DNA of 64,000 bases from Peptococcaceae bacterium UBA5752 (GCA_002419055.1 DIFI01000013.1:62001-126000), one strand, 5' to 3'. Numbered from the stretch's first letter, positions 9,033-18,048 are shown. The notes: generated by a model not told the origin, from the letters alone. Translations and numbers: made by a program.

Positions 9033-9500
9033 CTATTGAACTACTATATCGCCCTCGGCCAGCACAGAGGTGCAGTGAGGACAACGGGTAGCTGCCTTAT
9101 CAATCTCACTTAAACAATAAGCACAGCGAAATAATTCTTTTTTCGGTTCGGGCTTTTTATTAAAATTTGAAATTTTATTAATAAATTTAATAATAATAAA
9201 TACTCCTATACCGACTAATAAAAAATTGATTAATGCGGTAATAAATGAGCCATAATTAAATGTACTGACGCCAAGCTTTTGAGCTTCGGCAAGTGTTGCA
9301 TACTTCTGTCCGTTCAAAGCAATAAATAGATTACTATAGTCCTGCTTTCCGGTAATCAGGCTTAAGAGCGGCATCAGCAAATCATTAACAATGGAATTGA
9401 CAATCGCGCTAAAAGCTGCGCCGATAATAACGCCAACGGCTAAATCCAAAGCGTTGCCGCGTAACATGAAAGTTTTAAACTCCCCAAAAAATTTCATCAT
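9033..9500 (-). CDS. mscL: Large-conductance mechanosensitive channel with C-terminal zinc ribbon
   Basis: A homopentameric membrane channel that opens under high membrane tension. The N-terminal helix and first transmembrane segment read FKTFMLRGNALDLAVGVIIG, then FSAIVNSIVND and a periplasmic loop with the duplicated-looking LAEAQKLG. The second transmembrane segment is near residues 85-108. The usual C-terminal helical bundle is replaced or extended by CAYC-(13)-CPHC, a zinc-ribbon pattern, giving about 155 residues against about 130-140 for common forms. The first ATG (9515) overlaps the AAGGG ribosome site that serves ATG 9500, so 9500 is chosen. It is probably cotranscribed with ilvB. 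Confidence 0.93.
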   Translation of the reverse strand: MMKFFGEFKTFMLRGNALDLAVGVIIGAAFSAIVNSIVNDLLMPLLSLITGKQDYSNLFIALNGQKYATLAEAQKLGVSTFNYGSFITALINFLLVGIGVFIIIKFINKISNFNKKPEPKKELFRCAYCLSEIDKAATRCPHCTSVLAEGDIVVQ

Positions 9501-9607
9501 TATTTTACCCTTCATAATAACATACTACAACTTACAAACATAATAATGATATTAGTTTAATTATAAAAAGTCAAGTAAAACCGTATCATCACTTCTTAGG
9601 CAAGCTA

Positions 9608-9636
9608 TTTACATTTGGTAATAACTGTGCTAAATT
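9608..9636 (+). promoter_or_regulatory. Predicted sigma-A promoter of wecC
   Basis: TTTACA (9608-9613), 17 bases, then TAAATT (9631-9636) with a TGC extension immediately before the -10 box. The gene start follows 30 bases downstream with GGAGG at 9655-9659. Confidence 0.65.
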
Positions 9637-9665
9637 AATGTTATTAAAAATTCTGGAGGAATAAG

Positions 9666-10922
9666 ATGAAAATTGCCGTAATCGGTCTTGGATATATCGG
9701 TTTGCCCACCGCTGCGATGTTTGCTAATGCCGGACATACTGTTGTTGGAGTAGACTACAACACACAAATAATTAATGCCCTTAAAAATGGTCAGGTCATC
9801 ATCGAGGAAGCCAATCTTGGAGATTTGGTGCTTAAAGTAACTGCCAGCGGAAATCTCACCTGCTCACTTACGCCGCAGGCGGCCGATGTATTCATTATAG
9901 CAGTACCTACGCCAATTAAATCTGATAAAACCGCCGAGATGTCATTTGTTGTTGAGGCTACCGAAAGCATTGTACCTTACCTTGCGGAAGGTAACATTGT
10001 AATACTTGAATCGACATCGCCGGTAGGAACCGTTAATCAGCTAATGCTGCCAATATTAGAAAAGAGTGGCTTGGTAATCGGCGAACAGTTATTCGTTGGA
10101 CACTCACCAGAACGGGTCATTCCCGGCAAAATTCTTTACGAGCTTATTCATAACAGCCGTATAGCAGGAGGCATTAATGAAATTTCGGCTCATAAAATAG
10201 CTGAAGTATACCGTAGTTTTGTTGAAGGCGAAATATATGAAACAGATACAGCTACTGCCGAGCTTTGCAAATTAACAGAAAACACTTTTCGTGATGTCAA
10301 TATAGCTTTTGCTAATGAGATGGCCAAGATTTGTGAGAATCTCGGTATCAATGTATGGAATTTAATTGAGCTCTGCAATAAGCACCCACGCGTCAATATT
10401 CATCAGCCCGGCCCTGGTGTTGGCGGTCATTGTATTGCTGTTGATCCTTGGTTTATTGTTGAAAAGCAGCCTGAGACTGCGCAGATTATCAACCTTTGCC
10501 GCCACATCAATGATAGCATGCCTGATTATGTTTCCGGAAGAATTACCGATATTCTCAAAGATATTGAGCTACCAAAGGTTAGTATCCTCGGTGTAACTTA
10601 CAAACCAGATGTCGATGACCTGCGCGAAAGCCCGATACTGGAATTAATCGAGTTGTTAAAACAGAGCGGCTACACTGTATCTGCCTATGACCCGTTTATT
10701 ACCAATCACAAAGATATCAGCAACGATTTTGATCAAACTATCGAAAACAGCGATATGGTGGTACTTGGCGTTAATCATCATCAATTCAAACAGCTACCGC
10801 TTGCCCAAATGGCCAAATTAATGCGAAATAAAAACTTATTTGATACACGTAATTTTGTTGACCGCCAAAAAGCGGAAGCAGCCGGCTTTAAATATTATCT
10901 CTTAGGCGAAAAATATAACTAA
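9666..10922 (+). CDS. wecC: UDP-N-acetyl-D-mannosamine dehydrogenase (UDP-sugar dehydrogenase family)
   Basis: An NAD-dependent enzyme oxidising UDP-ManNAc to UDP-ManNAcA for surface polysaccharide synthesis; 418 residues. The N-terminal Rossmann motif is AVIGLGYIGLPTAAMFA. The central helix reads LTENTFRDVNIAFANE. The catalytic cysteine is in PGVGGHCIAVDPWF, a context typical of WecC/MnaB rather than UDP-glucose dehydrogenase. The C-terminal NAD-binding-like domain has GVTYKPDVDDLRESP. GGAGG precedes ATG 9666, and a strong terminator follows, so it is monocistronic. The epimerase making UDP-ManNAc is not in the window, so ManNAc specificity is inferred from motifs. Confidence 0.88.
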   Translation: MKIAVIGLGYIGLPTAAMFANAGHTVVGVDYNTQIINALKNGQVIIEEANLGDLVLKVTASGNLTCSLTPQAADVFIIAVPTPIKSDKTAEMSFVVEATESIVPYLAEGNIVILESTSPVGTVNQLMLPILEKSGLVIGEQLFVGHSPERVIPGKILYELIHNSRIAGGINEISAHKIAEVYRSFVEGEIYETDTATAELCKLTENTFRDVNIAFANEMAKICENLGINVWNLIELCNKHPRVNIHQPGPGVGGHCIAVDPWFIVEKQPETAQIINLCRHINDSMPDYVSGRITDILKDIELPKVSILGVTYKPDVDDLRESPILELIELLKQSGYTVSAYDPFITNHKDISNDFDQTIENSDMVVLGVNHHQFKQLPLAQMAKLMRNKNLFDTRNFVDRQKAEAAGFKYYLLGEKYN

Positions 10923-11020
10923 TAGCATTATTATTTCTAACCTAAACACCAGCCAACCTATACTAAGGTTAACAAACAGGATAAAAACACCCTATCGTAT
11001 AGGATATCATTATATTACAT

Positions 11021-11060
11021 AAGCTGACGCCGTTTTTCGAACGGCGTCAGCTTTGTTTTA
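11021..11060 (+). terminator. Rho-independent terminator of wecC
   Basis: A 14-base-pair stem (AAGCTGACGCCGTT, 11021-11034, with 11040-11053) and a 5-base loop are followed by TTGTTTTAAG. The stop codon of wecC is 100 bases upstream. Confidence 0.85.
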
Positions 11061-11068
11061 AGTTATAT

Positions 11069-11176
11069 ATGTTGGTTGTTAAAGAAGTAGATGTAATTAT
11101 CGATGAGCAATTGGCACAAGTCAAAGAATGCGGCTTATTGAGTCTAATAAGTCCAGTTTTGAGTATGCTAAGGTAG
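11069..11176 (+). CDS. Doubtful 35-codon ORF
   Basis: An ATG ORF encoding MLVVKEVDVIIDEQLAQVK and then a hydrophobic tail. There is no ribosome site before it, and it starts only 10 bases after the wecC terminator. Its composition looks protein-like, but nothing supports expression; it may be a fragment of a lost gene. It lies in the gene-poor interval 11061-11527. Confidence 0.15.
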   Translation: MLVVKEVDVIIDEQLAQVKECGLLSLISPVLSMLR

Positions 11177-11269
11177 ATTGTCGAGTGCTTGATCTTTAAG
11201 TTGCTTCGTTTGTATGTAACTGATATTGGTTACCACTTTTATTGGAGTATGTAGCGGAAAACCCCCGGT

Positions 11270-11412
11270 TTATAAGAATCGGATATCGGCAAATATGTCA
11301 GTCATATTTATGGTATATTTTTTCTTTACGGCGCTTGCGCCGGACAATTTCTTAATCTGCTCTTTGCTAAGATAAAATCATTCACCAATCTCTTTGTATA
11401 AGTTCTTGCCAT
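11270..11412 (-). pseudogene. Gene remnant with an internal stop
   Basis: On the minus strand one frame reads GKNLYKEIGE, a stop, then FYLSKEQIKKLSGASAVKKK and ends at a stop at 11270-11272. The segment on both sides of the single stop is lysine/glutamate-rich and protein-like, and no start codon with a ribosome site lies upstream. It looks like the debris of a small gene, perhaps a transposase or DNA-binding protein, but the family is not recognisable. The rest of 11061-11527 shows no gene that I can support. Confidence 0.25.
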
Positions 11413-11420
11413 ACTAAAAT

Positions 11421-11455
11421 TCCCTTCTGTATTTATCATACAGAAGGGAGTTGTT
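11421..11455. terminator. Terminator-like hairpin past the GT2 operon
   Basis: TCCCTTCTGTA (11421-11431) pairs perfectly with TACAGAAGGGA (11439-11449). On the plus side GTTGTTTTATT follows, on the minus side ATTTTAG. It lies about 80 bases beyond the stop codon of the GT2 gene (11528) and could end that operon. Confidence 0.6.
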
Positions 11456-11527
11456 TTATTAAATGTAAGTTTTTCTTGGCATAATACAGTTGGCGAGGAA
11501 TTATCTTTATGTTCAATCGCATTCTCT

Positions 11528-12952
11528 CTAAACTTCCTGTTCTATATTTGATAATTTTTGTCTTTTAATTTCTCCCCAATTATTTTTATTTTTTCTATAA
11601 CCGAGCATGGCGATAACCTTATATATAGTATTTAACTGTCGATAACCGAAATTATCCACGATTGAATAAAAGAAAAGTTTCATGATTTGCGTAGTATTGG
11701 GGTATTTGTTGAAAGTATTCTCCTCGAGAAGCAGTGCACCTACAGAAAGAATTGTTCCATACATTACCATGACCAGAAAAAAGGAAACCATAAACCTGAG
11801 ATTTATGATGCCAAGGAAGAAGGATATCGGGACGAAGAAATAGCCGATGGTCTCGACTATCGGGCCTAAAAATTCAAACAGCCAGTAATATGGCAAGCAA
11901 ACCATGCCGATGCGTCCGTATTTTGGGTTGAGGAGCATTTTTTTATGGCGGAAGAGGCTGTTTATCAGGCCGATATGCCAACGTTTACGCTGTTTTTTTA
12001 AGTCGCTGAAACGTTCTGGAGGCTGAGTCCAGCAGATAGGATCAGGGATAAATTTCACACTATACGGTTTACCTGCTCTGGGTAAATATTCATGGAGTTT
12101 AATCACAACCTCCATATCTTCACCAATGCAGTTGCGGGTATACCCGCCTGCGGCTATAACCGCTTTTTTGTTAAAGGCGCCGAAAGCTCCGGAAATAATC
12201 AGAAGCATGCCCATTGCGTCAAAACCGATTCTCCCGGTTAGAAAAGCCCGGAGATATTCCATAGTCTGGAGTGAAACAAGGGGGTTTTGGGAAAGCCCGA
12301 CACGTTTCATTCTACCGTTTTCTATATCGCAGCCGCCGCTGATCCGGACGATTCCGCCAACGGCGACACAGGTTGGATCATTAATAAATGAATAGATGAT
12401 TTTTATTAAAGAGTCTTTTTCAAGAATGGAATCCGCATCGATTGAAACAAAAATCGGATAACTTGATACGTTGATACCTGCGTTTAAGGAGTCAGCCTTA
12501 CCCCCGTTTTCCTTATCAATGACAATCAGCCTGACTTGTTTCGCGGAACGATATATTGTGCGTATTTTTTCAGTTTCCATAAATTTCTTATACGGCTGCT
12601 CAAAAGGAATGAGACCGAAAGCTTCCTTCAATAAATCGAGAGTATTGTCTTTTGAGCCATCATTTATAACGATTACCTCGTATTCCGGGAAATCTAGAGA
12701 AAGCAGATTTGACACATTGTCTACTATCGTTGCCGATTCATTATAAGCAGGCACAAGCAATGAGATGGGGATCATATTATCTGAGTCAACAAACCGTTCA
12801 TAATCAGTGTAGCGGAGTGACTTAATATATTTTTTCAAGCCTACTGCCGCGGCAATGAGTTGGATAAAATAAATACTACTGATGGCAATGATATAAAAAA
12901 GGGAAAAATAGTTAACATCAATGGCGCTTTGCAGCAATATTTCCTTAATCAT
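11528..12952 (-). CDS. Membrane family-2 glycosyltransferase (cellulose/hyaluronan synthase-like)
   Basis: A processive-type polysaccharide synthase of 474 residues. An N-terminal transmembrane segment at about 15-38 is followed by a cytoplasmic GT-A domain with LLVPAYNES, NDGSKDN (~97), DAD (~172), GED (~277) and QRKRW (~321). These are the D, DxD, D and Q(R/Q)xRW signature residues of cellulose, chitin, hyaluronan and poly-GlcNAc synthases. Three or four transmembrane segments follow (~350-425). No PilZ domain is present, so any c-di-GMP control would be indirect. ATG 12952 overlaps the stop of the HEAT gene (ATGA) and has GGAGG nine bases upstream. It is the last gene of a three-gene operon; the sugar polymerised cannot be told from sequence. 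Confidence 0.88.
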   Translation of the reverse strand: MIKEILLQSAIDVNYFSLFYIIAISSIYFIQLIAAAVGLKKYIKSLRYTDYERFVDSDNMIPISLLVPAYNESATIVDNVSNLLSLDFPEYEVIVINDGSKDNTLDLLKEAFGLIPFEQPYKKFMETEKIRTIYRSAKQVRLIVIDKENGGKADSLNAGINVSSYPIFVSIDADSILEKDSLIKIIYSFINDPTCVAVGGIVRISGGCDIENGRMKRVGLSQNPLVSLQTMEYLRAFLTGRIGFDAMGMLLIISGAFGAFNKKAVIAAGGYTRNCIGEDMEVVIKLHEYLPRAGKPYSVKFIPDPICWTQPPERFSDLKKQRKRWHIGLINSLFRHKKMLLNPKYGRIGMVCLPYYWLFEFLGPIVETIGYFFVPISFFLGIINLRFMVSFFLVMVMYGTILSVGALLLEENTFNKYPNTTQIMKLFFYSIVDNFGYRQLNTIYKVIAMLGYRKNKNNWGEIKRQKLSNIEQEV

Positions 12953-14061
12953 GCTACCTGCCCTCCTTTGATGAGTTCATCTTTGCGGATGGCAAAACTC
13001 ATTATCTCTGCCGCGAAGCGGTCACCCGTCGCAGCAACGCACTGGAGCAGTTTTTCCGGGTCCGGATATGTGGTAAGTGCTGTCGCGGCGCGATAGCGTA
13101 CCCACCACTCCTGGTCGCAAAGGCCACGGATCAGTTCCTCAAAATATTTTTGCCTATCTATTTCCGCAAGAGCGGTTATTGCAGCACTACGCACCTCCCA
13201 ATGTTCATCTTTTACTTGGTCATTTATGATTTCTGCCGCAGATTTATACTTTAACTCCCCAAGGGTTCGGATAGCGTCGATGCGGATATTAAAGTTAGCA
13301 CTGGTGAGATAGGGGATGACCTTTTCGGCAAGGCCTTTCATTTTTTCACTGCCAATCCTTTTAATGCAGGTACGGTGAATATAGACATCTTGAGCCGTAT
13401 CTAATAATTGGCTATAGAGCCTTTCTTTATCGCCATTAAAAGAAGCAAAGATTTCCTGCAAACTCCGGAAAGACAACTTTATGGTAAAATTCTTATCACC
13501 GCAAAGACAAACAATACCCTCGCCTTCACCGAGTAAACTTAAGGAAAACATACCGATATGCTGGGCATATGCATTGTCCTTATATCGATAGATTTGGGAT
13601 ACAATATCTTTACTAAAACCAGGCATTTTAAGTTCTCCGATTAGTTTGATTAGTAAAATTACATGGTCGGGATTTCGACGCAATAGAGATTTTTTTATGT
13701 ATTTTAAGTATTCTTTGCTGCAAACAGCAGCCCTTAACGCCTCTTTTTTAGAATCATCCAACTCACGTAAAAGACCTACCAAAACAGCGGCGCCTAATTT
13801 GGACCGGATCCCCGGAATACAGGAAATATCTATAGTTTCCTGATCTTTTAGTAAATTCATAATCATCCGCCGCATCTGCTCGGTACGCATCTGAATATTG
13901 ATAATATATAAAATCTGCTCCCGCATTTTGTGTATTTTTGCATTTTTTACGTTGGTAGTGATATGCACGAAGATCATTAAAAGTGTAACTACGATTAGGA
14001 TTAGGGCTAAGACCCAGATTAACCCATTCACAAAATCCTGAATAGCAAGATAGCGGTCCAT
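12949..14061 (-). CDS. Membrane-anchored HEAT-repeat protein
   Basis: A 370-residue protein with one N-terminal transmembrane segment (about residues 12-33) and a long helical cytoplasmic part. The C-terminal third holds HEAT/PBS-lyase-type repeats, for example IRIDAIRTLGELKYKSAAE, then VRSAAITALAEI and VRYRAATALTTY at about 30-residue spacing. Such repeats act as protein-binding scaffolds. ATG 14061 follows GAGGGGG at 7-base spacing and lies 13 bases after the glycosidase stop. Its end overlaps the GT2 start by four bases, so translation is coupled. I infer a scaffold or regulator of the GT2 synthase; no enzymatic motif is seen. Confidence 0.72.
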   Translation of the reverse strand: MDRYLAIQDFVNGLIWVLALILIVVTLLMIFVHITTNVKNAKIHKMREQILYIINIQMRTEQMRRMIMNLLKDQETIDISCIPGIRSKLGAAVLVGLLRELDDSKKEALRAAVCSKEYLKYIKKSLLRRNPDHVILLIKLIGELKMPGFSKDIVSQIYRYKDNAYAQHIGMFSLSLLGEGEGIVCLCGDKNFTIKLSFRSLQEIFASFNGDKERLYSQLLDTAQDVYIHRTCIKRIGSEKMKGLAEKVIPYLTSANFNIRIDAIRTLGELKYKSAAEIINDQVKDEHWEVRSAAITALAEIDRQKYFEELIRGLCDQEWWVRYRAATALTTYPDPEKLLQCVAATGDRFAAEIMSFAIRKDELIKGGQVA

Positions 14062-14074
14062 AATTCAACCCCCT

Positions 14075-16180
14075 CTATAAACTGGCAAAATAATCTTGAA
14101 GTACATAATATGACTTTTTGAGTCGTTCATGTGTGGTTGGCATCTCCCAGTTATCCCAGGTATAAGGAGAAAGAAATACTGTTTCTTGACTGTCTGCCGC
14201 CGCAACGCCGATGTTAACACCGTTTATCGTCTGCCCAGCGATTTCTTCGTTTGTATAAAAGTCAGCAATGATCTCCTTTTGGGAAGGATCCATCACATTC
14301 ATGAGCATCCAAGGCAGGCGAATCTCAATAACACCGTCTTTAGCATAAAAATCTGCCAGCGAATTGTAATACTCACTTTCGGGATCTGCATTACCGTAGG
14401 TTAATTTGCCGGCTTCAAAACTCTGGTAGGGTATGATCTCACGGCTTACGGGCAAAGTGAGTGGCCGGCAAAGAATCATATTTATCGGAACAAATACACC
14501 GCTGTTCTTCTCGGGCAGCCCTTCAGTTTCGAGGATGATTTTGGTCTGAACCGAATACTGGTAGCTGAACACATCATAATACCTATCAACAAGCACCCGG
14601 GAATTTTCTGCTCCGTCAAGAACAAGGACAAAATCGGTAGCATCCGCAAACTTTATATCCCCATAGGAGGTATTTCCTTGATCAGAGATAGTGTCAAAGG
14701 AGATAATCAATTTATTCGCGAGAATATCCGTAACATTGCTCTCGATCATTAAGTACAGGTATTTTTCATCTGCATTCGCATACAGACTATATCCGTCGTT
14801 TTGCACTAGCGGCTCAGCGTCTTGCCATTCGTTACTCTCTCCGTCGACAGTCACCACAGATTCATCTTCGCCTGAGTCAAAGGCTAATAGACCGAAATTT
14901 TGTTCCGCGCTTTGCACATTATCCCAATACGGACGGCGATCCGGATCTTCAAGATCAGTGGTATTCCAAGTGGTTTTAAACCATTCATCCTGCCAGGTAA
15001 AGATAAGGCCGCCAGCGCAGCCTGACGCGACAATGTCTTTATTGAGAGCGATCAATATCTCGCCTTGCTCTGTTTCATCGATATTCCCTTGGTTATAACC
15101 GGAGATTAAATTCTCATGAGCTATACCCCGCGAGGTGGGAATCCCATACTCAGCAATCAGGACAGGCATGGTATGATATGAGTTTAGTTCTGTTAAATAA
15201 TCCAAATAAGTATCATCGCTTTGCTCGTTATCATCCGCAAAGTTAAAAAATTCGGGATAATACGGATAAACATGGTATGAAGCGAAAAAACCGGATGCGA
15301 ACCCGTCTTTGGCCAGGATATGTTCAACATCCACTGATACTGCGTCTTCGGTTTCTGGAGTAGGATCGTTGGGATGAGAAAGCGGATCGGTTGTTACCCA
15401 ATTTGACATGGCGACCGGTCGGTCACTCTCGTAATTTTCTTTTTCATAAGTAATGGCGGTATCCGCTGCTTCCGCAAGAAAGACCTCGAATGGCGAAGCG
15501 TTTTGGGTATAAACATATTCTCCGTCATAGGATGTGCGGTCCGGATTTTTTTCATTTGTACCTATGACAAAATCCGCACTCCACTCTATCCCGAAAATAT
15601 AACCGATCACATATCGTGAAATATCTTCGGTATAAGATCCGCCCGCATTACCGGGAAGCTTTTCAATCTCCGCATTGCCATGAATAATATCGACAACGTT
15701 TCTAATATCAGTGTCAAACGAATTTACTAGCTCACCATTATTACAAAAAGCATCGCTGTATTCAGCAACTGTTTCTTCGTTAAGGTATACACCTTGAATC
15801 AGGTATAAAGGTTCGTCTGACGACTTGTTATATTCGTAAAATGCTTCGTAAAAGGCTGGCATTTGCGCGACATATACCCGGATAGTGTTTACATTCATTT
15901 CCGCGATCAGTTTAAACCAGCGCAGGTAGTCTTCTTTTTCAATCCCAAACTCGCCGGGCCAATAGCCGTCTTTTGACGCCCCAATGTCAATGCCGTTGAT
16001 GAAGAATTCTTCATATTCGCCGTTTTTATTCATAACATAGAACTGTTTCCCCGAGCATTTGGCATCAGCAGTGTAATCGGAATTTTTGTCAGCTTTTAAA
16101 TAGACTACTACTCCACTGACAATACCGATAGTAATAACGGCAAGTAAGACTATCAAGAAAGGGTTATTTTTTCGCAACAC
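14075..16180 (-). CDS. Membrane-anchored extracellular glycoside-hydrolase-like protein
   Basis: About 701 residues. The preferred start is GTG 16180, placed after GGGTGG; a TTG at 16231 is in frame but has no ribosome site. A single N-terminal transmembrane anchor (about residues 8-28) precedes a TIM-barrel-like glycosidase domain. This has NVNTIRVYVAQMPAFYEAF, a candidate acid/base Glu in FGIEWSAD (~200) and a candidate nucleophile Glu in VLIAEYGIPTSRG (~344), the arrangement of clan GH-A retaining enzymes. A beta-rich C-terminal domain follows (about 470-700). It is the first gene of the operon with the HEAT protein and the GT2 synthase, so it probably trims, releases or modifies the polymer made by the synthase outside the membrane. 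The exact GH family is not assigned. Confidence 0.72.
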   Translation of the reverse strand: MLRKNNPFLIVLLAVITIGIVSGVVVYLKADKNSDYTADAKCSGKQFYVMNKNGEYEEFFINGIDIGASKDGYWPGEFGIEKEDYLRWFKLIAEMNVNTIRVYVAQMPAFYEAFYEYNKSSDEPLYLIQGVYLNEETVAEYSDAFCNNGELVNSFDTDIRNVVDIIHGNAEIEKLPGNAGGSYTEDISRYVIGYIFGIEWSADFVIGTNEKNPDRTSYDGEYVYTQNASPFEVFLAEAADTAITYEKENYESDRPVAMSNWVTTDPLSHPNDPTPETEDAVSVDVEHILAKDGFASGFFASYHVYPYYPEFFNFADDNEQSDDTYLDYLTELNSYHTMPVLIAEYGIPTSRGIAHENLISGYNQGNIDETEQGEILIALNKDIVASGCAGGLIFTWQDEWFKTTWNTTDLEDPDRRPYWDNVQSAEQNFGLLAFDSGEDESVVTVDGESNEWQDAEPLVQNDGYSLYANADEKYLYLMIESNVTDILANKLIISFDTISDQGNTSYGDIKFADATDFVLVLDGAENSRVLVDRYYDVFSYQYSVQTKIILETEGLPEKNSGVFVPINMILCRPLTLPVSREIIPYQSFEAGKLTYGNADPESEYYNSLADFYAKDGVIEIRLPWMLMNVMDPSQKEIIADFYTNEEIAGQTINGVNIGVAAADSQETVFLSPYTWDNWEMPTTHERLKKSYYVLQDYFASL

Positions 16181-16222
16181 TATATTACCACCCGCCTTCA
16201 ACAATATTCGACCTTTTATACA

Positions 16223-16250
16223 ATTATACAATATTGTAAGAAAAACACAA
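16223..16250 (-). promoter_or_regulatory. Possible promoter of the glycosidase-HEAT-GT2 operon
   Basis: On the minus strand TTGTGT (16245-16250) and TATAAT (16223-16228) are 16 bases apart, 43 bases before the GTG start at 16180. The -10 is perfect and the -35 weak. The stretch 16232-16542 otherwise holds only the hairpin at 16351-16383. Confidence 0.4.
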
Positions 16251-16345
16251 TACCGGAAATCGACTTATACGCTTATCGGAAATTATCTATTGGAAAATCA
16301 ACTAATTAGTTAAGCAAAACATTTGTAACTGATTTTTCGGGTAGA

Positions 16346-16383
16346 ATTAAAAAGTGCATTCCCATAACCTGGGAATGCACTTT
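16346..16383 (-). terminator. Rho-independent terminator of the ABC transporter operon
   Basis: A 13-base-pair stem (AAAGTGCATTCCC, 16351-16363, with 16371-16383) and a 7-base loop are followed on the minus strand by a T-rich run (TTTTTAATT, counting the last stem bases). It is about 160 bases downstream of the permease stop. Confidence 0.8.
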
Positions 16384-16542
16384 CTCCGTATACGTTATAT
16401 TCGATGATCCACTTGCGCAAGCTGCTAATACTAACGTGCTGTATCAAAGTCAGACTTATCCTCTAACTGCGCTATTTTCACAACTTTTTTTCAACGTCCG
16501 TTTTTTGAAATGATGCACTTTTTGATGACGGTTGTTTTTTAG

Positions 16543-17166
16543 TTAAAAGTCTTTATAATCATATATCCTACGTGATATACGGTAAGAAATATAGAAGATA
16601 ATCACAGCAAAAACTATTGCTGCAAGCGGCAGAAATTGCTCGGCCTGCGGAGATATTTTATCACCAAATGCAGTCGCACCAAGAACCACTAGCCCTGAGG
16701 GCACCAGCAAGCATAATATCATCAGTAGCCTCGCTCTTTCAACGCCGTATTTAAAGATCAGCGGCAATATCAGCGATTCAAAAATCAAACCAAGCGCAAA
16801 CATTACAGCTACCAGCGACAATATTTCCATTAGCGGAATAGTATCGATCACTAGCCCGGTTGCAAATAATACTATTATTGTTATCAAGGCACCGCCAAAT
16901 ATAAACACCAGCGCCAGCATATATTTAGCCAGCACAATATCACGCTTGGTCAAAGGCATTGTCAGAGCAAACTTATCCCATTTGGCTGCATCATCATAGC
17001 TAATTGAGGTTATAACCAGCATTGAGCACATAATCATAACAACACCGATTAAAACATTAAAATTGTGACTTGGAATAAATATACCAAAATACACTACCAG
17101 AATGATTAATACGTTACGCAGATAACGTTTCATATTTAGAAAATCTTTGATTATTAATCCTTTCAT
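16543..17166 (-). CDS. ABC-2 type transporter permease
   Basis: A 207-residue integral membrane protein with about six hydrophobic segments and no soluble domain. It starts at ATG 17166 after a GGGGGA ribosome site, four bases downstream of the ATPase stop. Its order after an ATPase with a short C-terminal extension matches two-gene ABC-2 exporters of the YtrBC/BcrAB style. The substrate cannot be inferred from sequence. Confidence 0.8.
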   Translation of the reverse strand: MKGLIIKDFLNMKRYLRNVLIILVVYFGIFIPSHNFNVLIGVVMIMCSMLVITSISYDDAAKWDKFALTMPLTKRDIVLAKYMLALVFIFGGALITIIVLFATGLVIDTIPLMEILSLVAVMFALGLIFESLILPLIFKYGVERARLLMILCLLVPSGLVVLGATAFGDKISPQAEQFLPLAAIVFAVIIFYISYRISRRIYDYKDF

Positions 17167-17169
17167 CGC

Positions 17170-18048
17170 TTAGTTCCCCCTTAGCCTTTTGCCACGGGCA
17201 TAAAACAACATTATTTCCTCGATATTTACCGAATCTATAATCAATTCCGGCCTTTGAGACTTAATCATCTCAAAATTTTCTACCAGCACATCATAACCCT
17301 GCGTACCCTTGCGATAGCGCAGCATATGATGAGCATATAGCTTTTGTAAACTGACAAAATCAGCCTCATCACATCGCAAAACGCGTAGTTGACTAAGTAG
17401 ATCTATACGTCCTTTGCTAAAGATAATTTCTCCGTTATGGATAAATGTGATGCTCCCAGAGATTTTATCAAGATCGCTGGTAATATGGGACGAAAGCAAT
17501 ATTGCATGCTGTTCATCGTTAACAAAATCATCAAAGATATCAAGCATTTCTTCCCTAACCACAGGATCTAAACCGCTGGTCGCTTCGTCCAATATCAAAA
17601 GACGAGGTCGATGACTAAGCGCAGCTGCAATTGAAAGCTTCATTTTCATGCCACGGGAATATTCCTTAACCCTTTTTTTGTCTGGCAGCTTGAAATCATG
17701 GCAATATTTTTTAAAAAGGTTAGCGTCCCAACTGCAATATATGTTAGCCATGATTTTGTTAATATCATCTGTACTAAACACATCATGAAAACAACATTCT
17801 TCAAAAACGACGCCAATTTGTTCTTTGATCTGCTTATCGTCGCTTTGGCTATCCATGCCGAATATTTCCACACTGCCGCCATCGCGGCTGATAATATTCA
17901 GTATCGCTTTAATAGTAGTACTTTTACCGGCACCGTTTTCGCCGATAAAACCCATAATGCTACCCGGAGCTAACTCAAACGATACATCTTTCAGTTGAAA
18001 ATCTCCGTAATTCTTTGCTAATCCACAAACCTTAAGTATCGCGTCCAT
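17170..18048 (-). CDS. ABC transporter ATP-binding protein
   Basis: A 292-residue ATPase energising the membrane partner encoded next. It shows Walker A GENGAGKSTTIKA, a signature SRGMKMKLSIAAALSHRP and Walker B LLILDEATSGLDP, with the switch His in LLSSHIT. The C-terminal 70 residues are a typical ABC-2 exporter extension. ATG 18048 has GAGG seven bases upstream. The upstream operon ends in a terminator at 18102-18134, so this pair should have its own promoter, which I could not place clearly. No GntR-type regulator is adjacent, unlike many YtrA-type operons. Confidence 0.88.
   Translation of the reverse strand: MDAILKVCGLAKNYGDFQLKDVSFELAPGSIMGFIGENGAGKSTTIKAILNIISRDGGSVEIFGMDSQSDDKQIKEQIGVVFEECCFHDVFSTDDINKIMANIYCSWDANLFKKYCHDFKLPDKKRVKEYSRGMKMKLSIAAALSHRPRLLILDEATSGLDPVVREEMLDIFDDFVNDEQHAILLSSHITSDLDKISGSITFIHNGEIIFSKGRIDLLSQLRVLRCDEADFVSLQKLYAHHMLRYRKGTQGYDVLVENFEMIKSQRPELIIDSVNIEEIMLFYARGKRLRGN

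Noticed and set aside
16232..16542. A c-di-GMP riboswitch upstream of the glycosidase-HEAT-GT2 operon
   Set aside because: The GEMM core (GCAAAC...GGACGCAAAGC) is absent; only a terminator and a weak promoter are visible.
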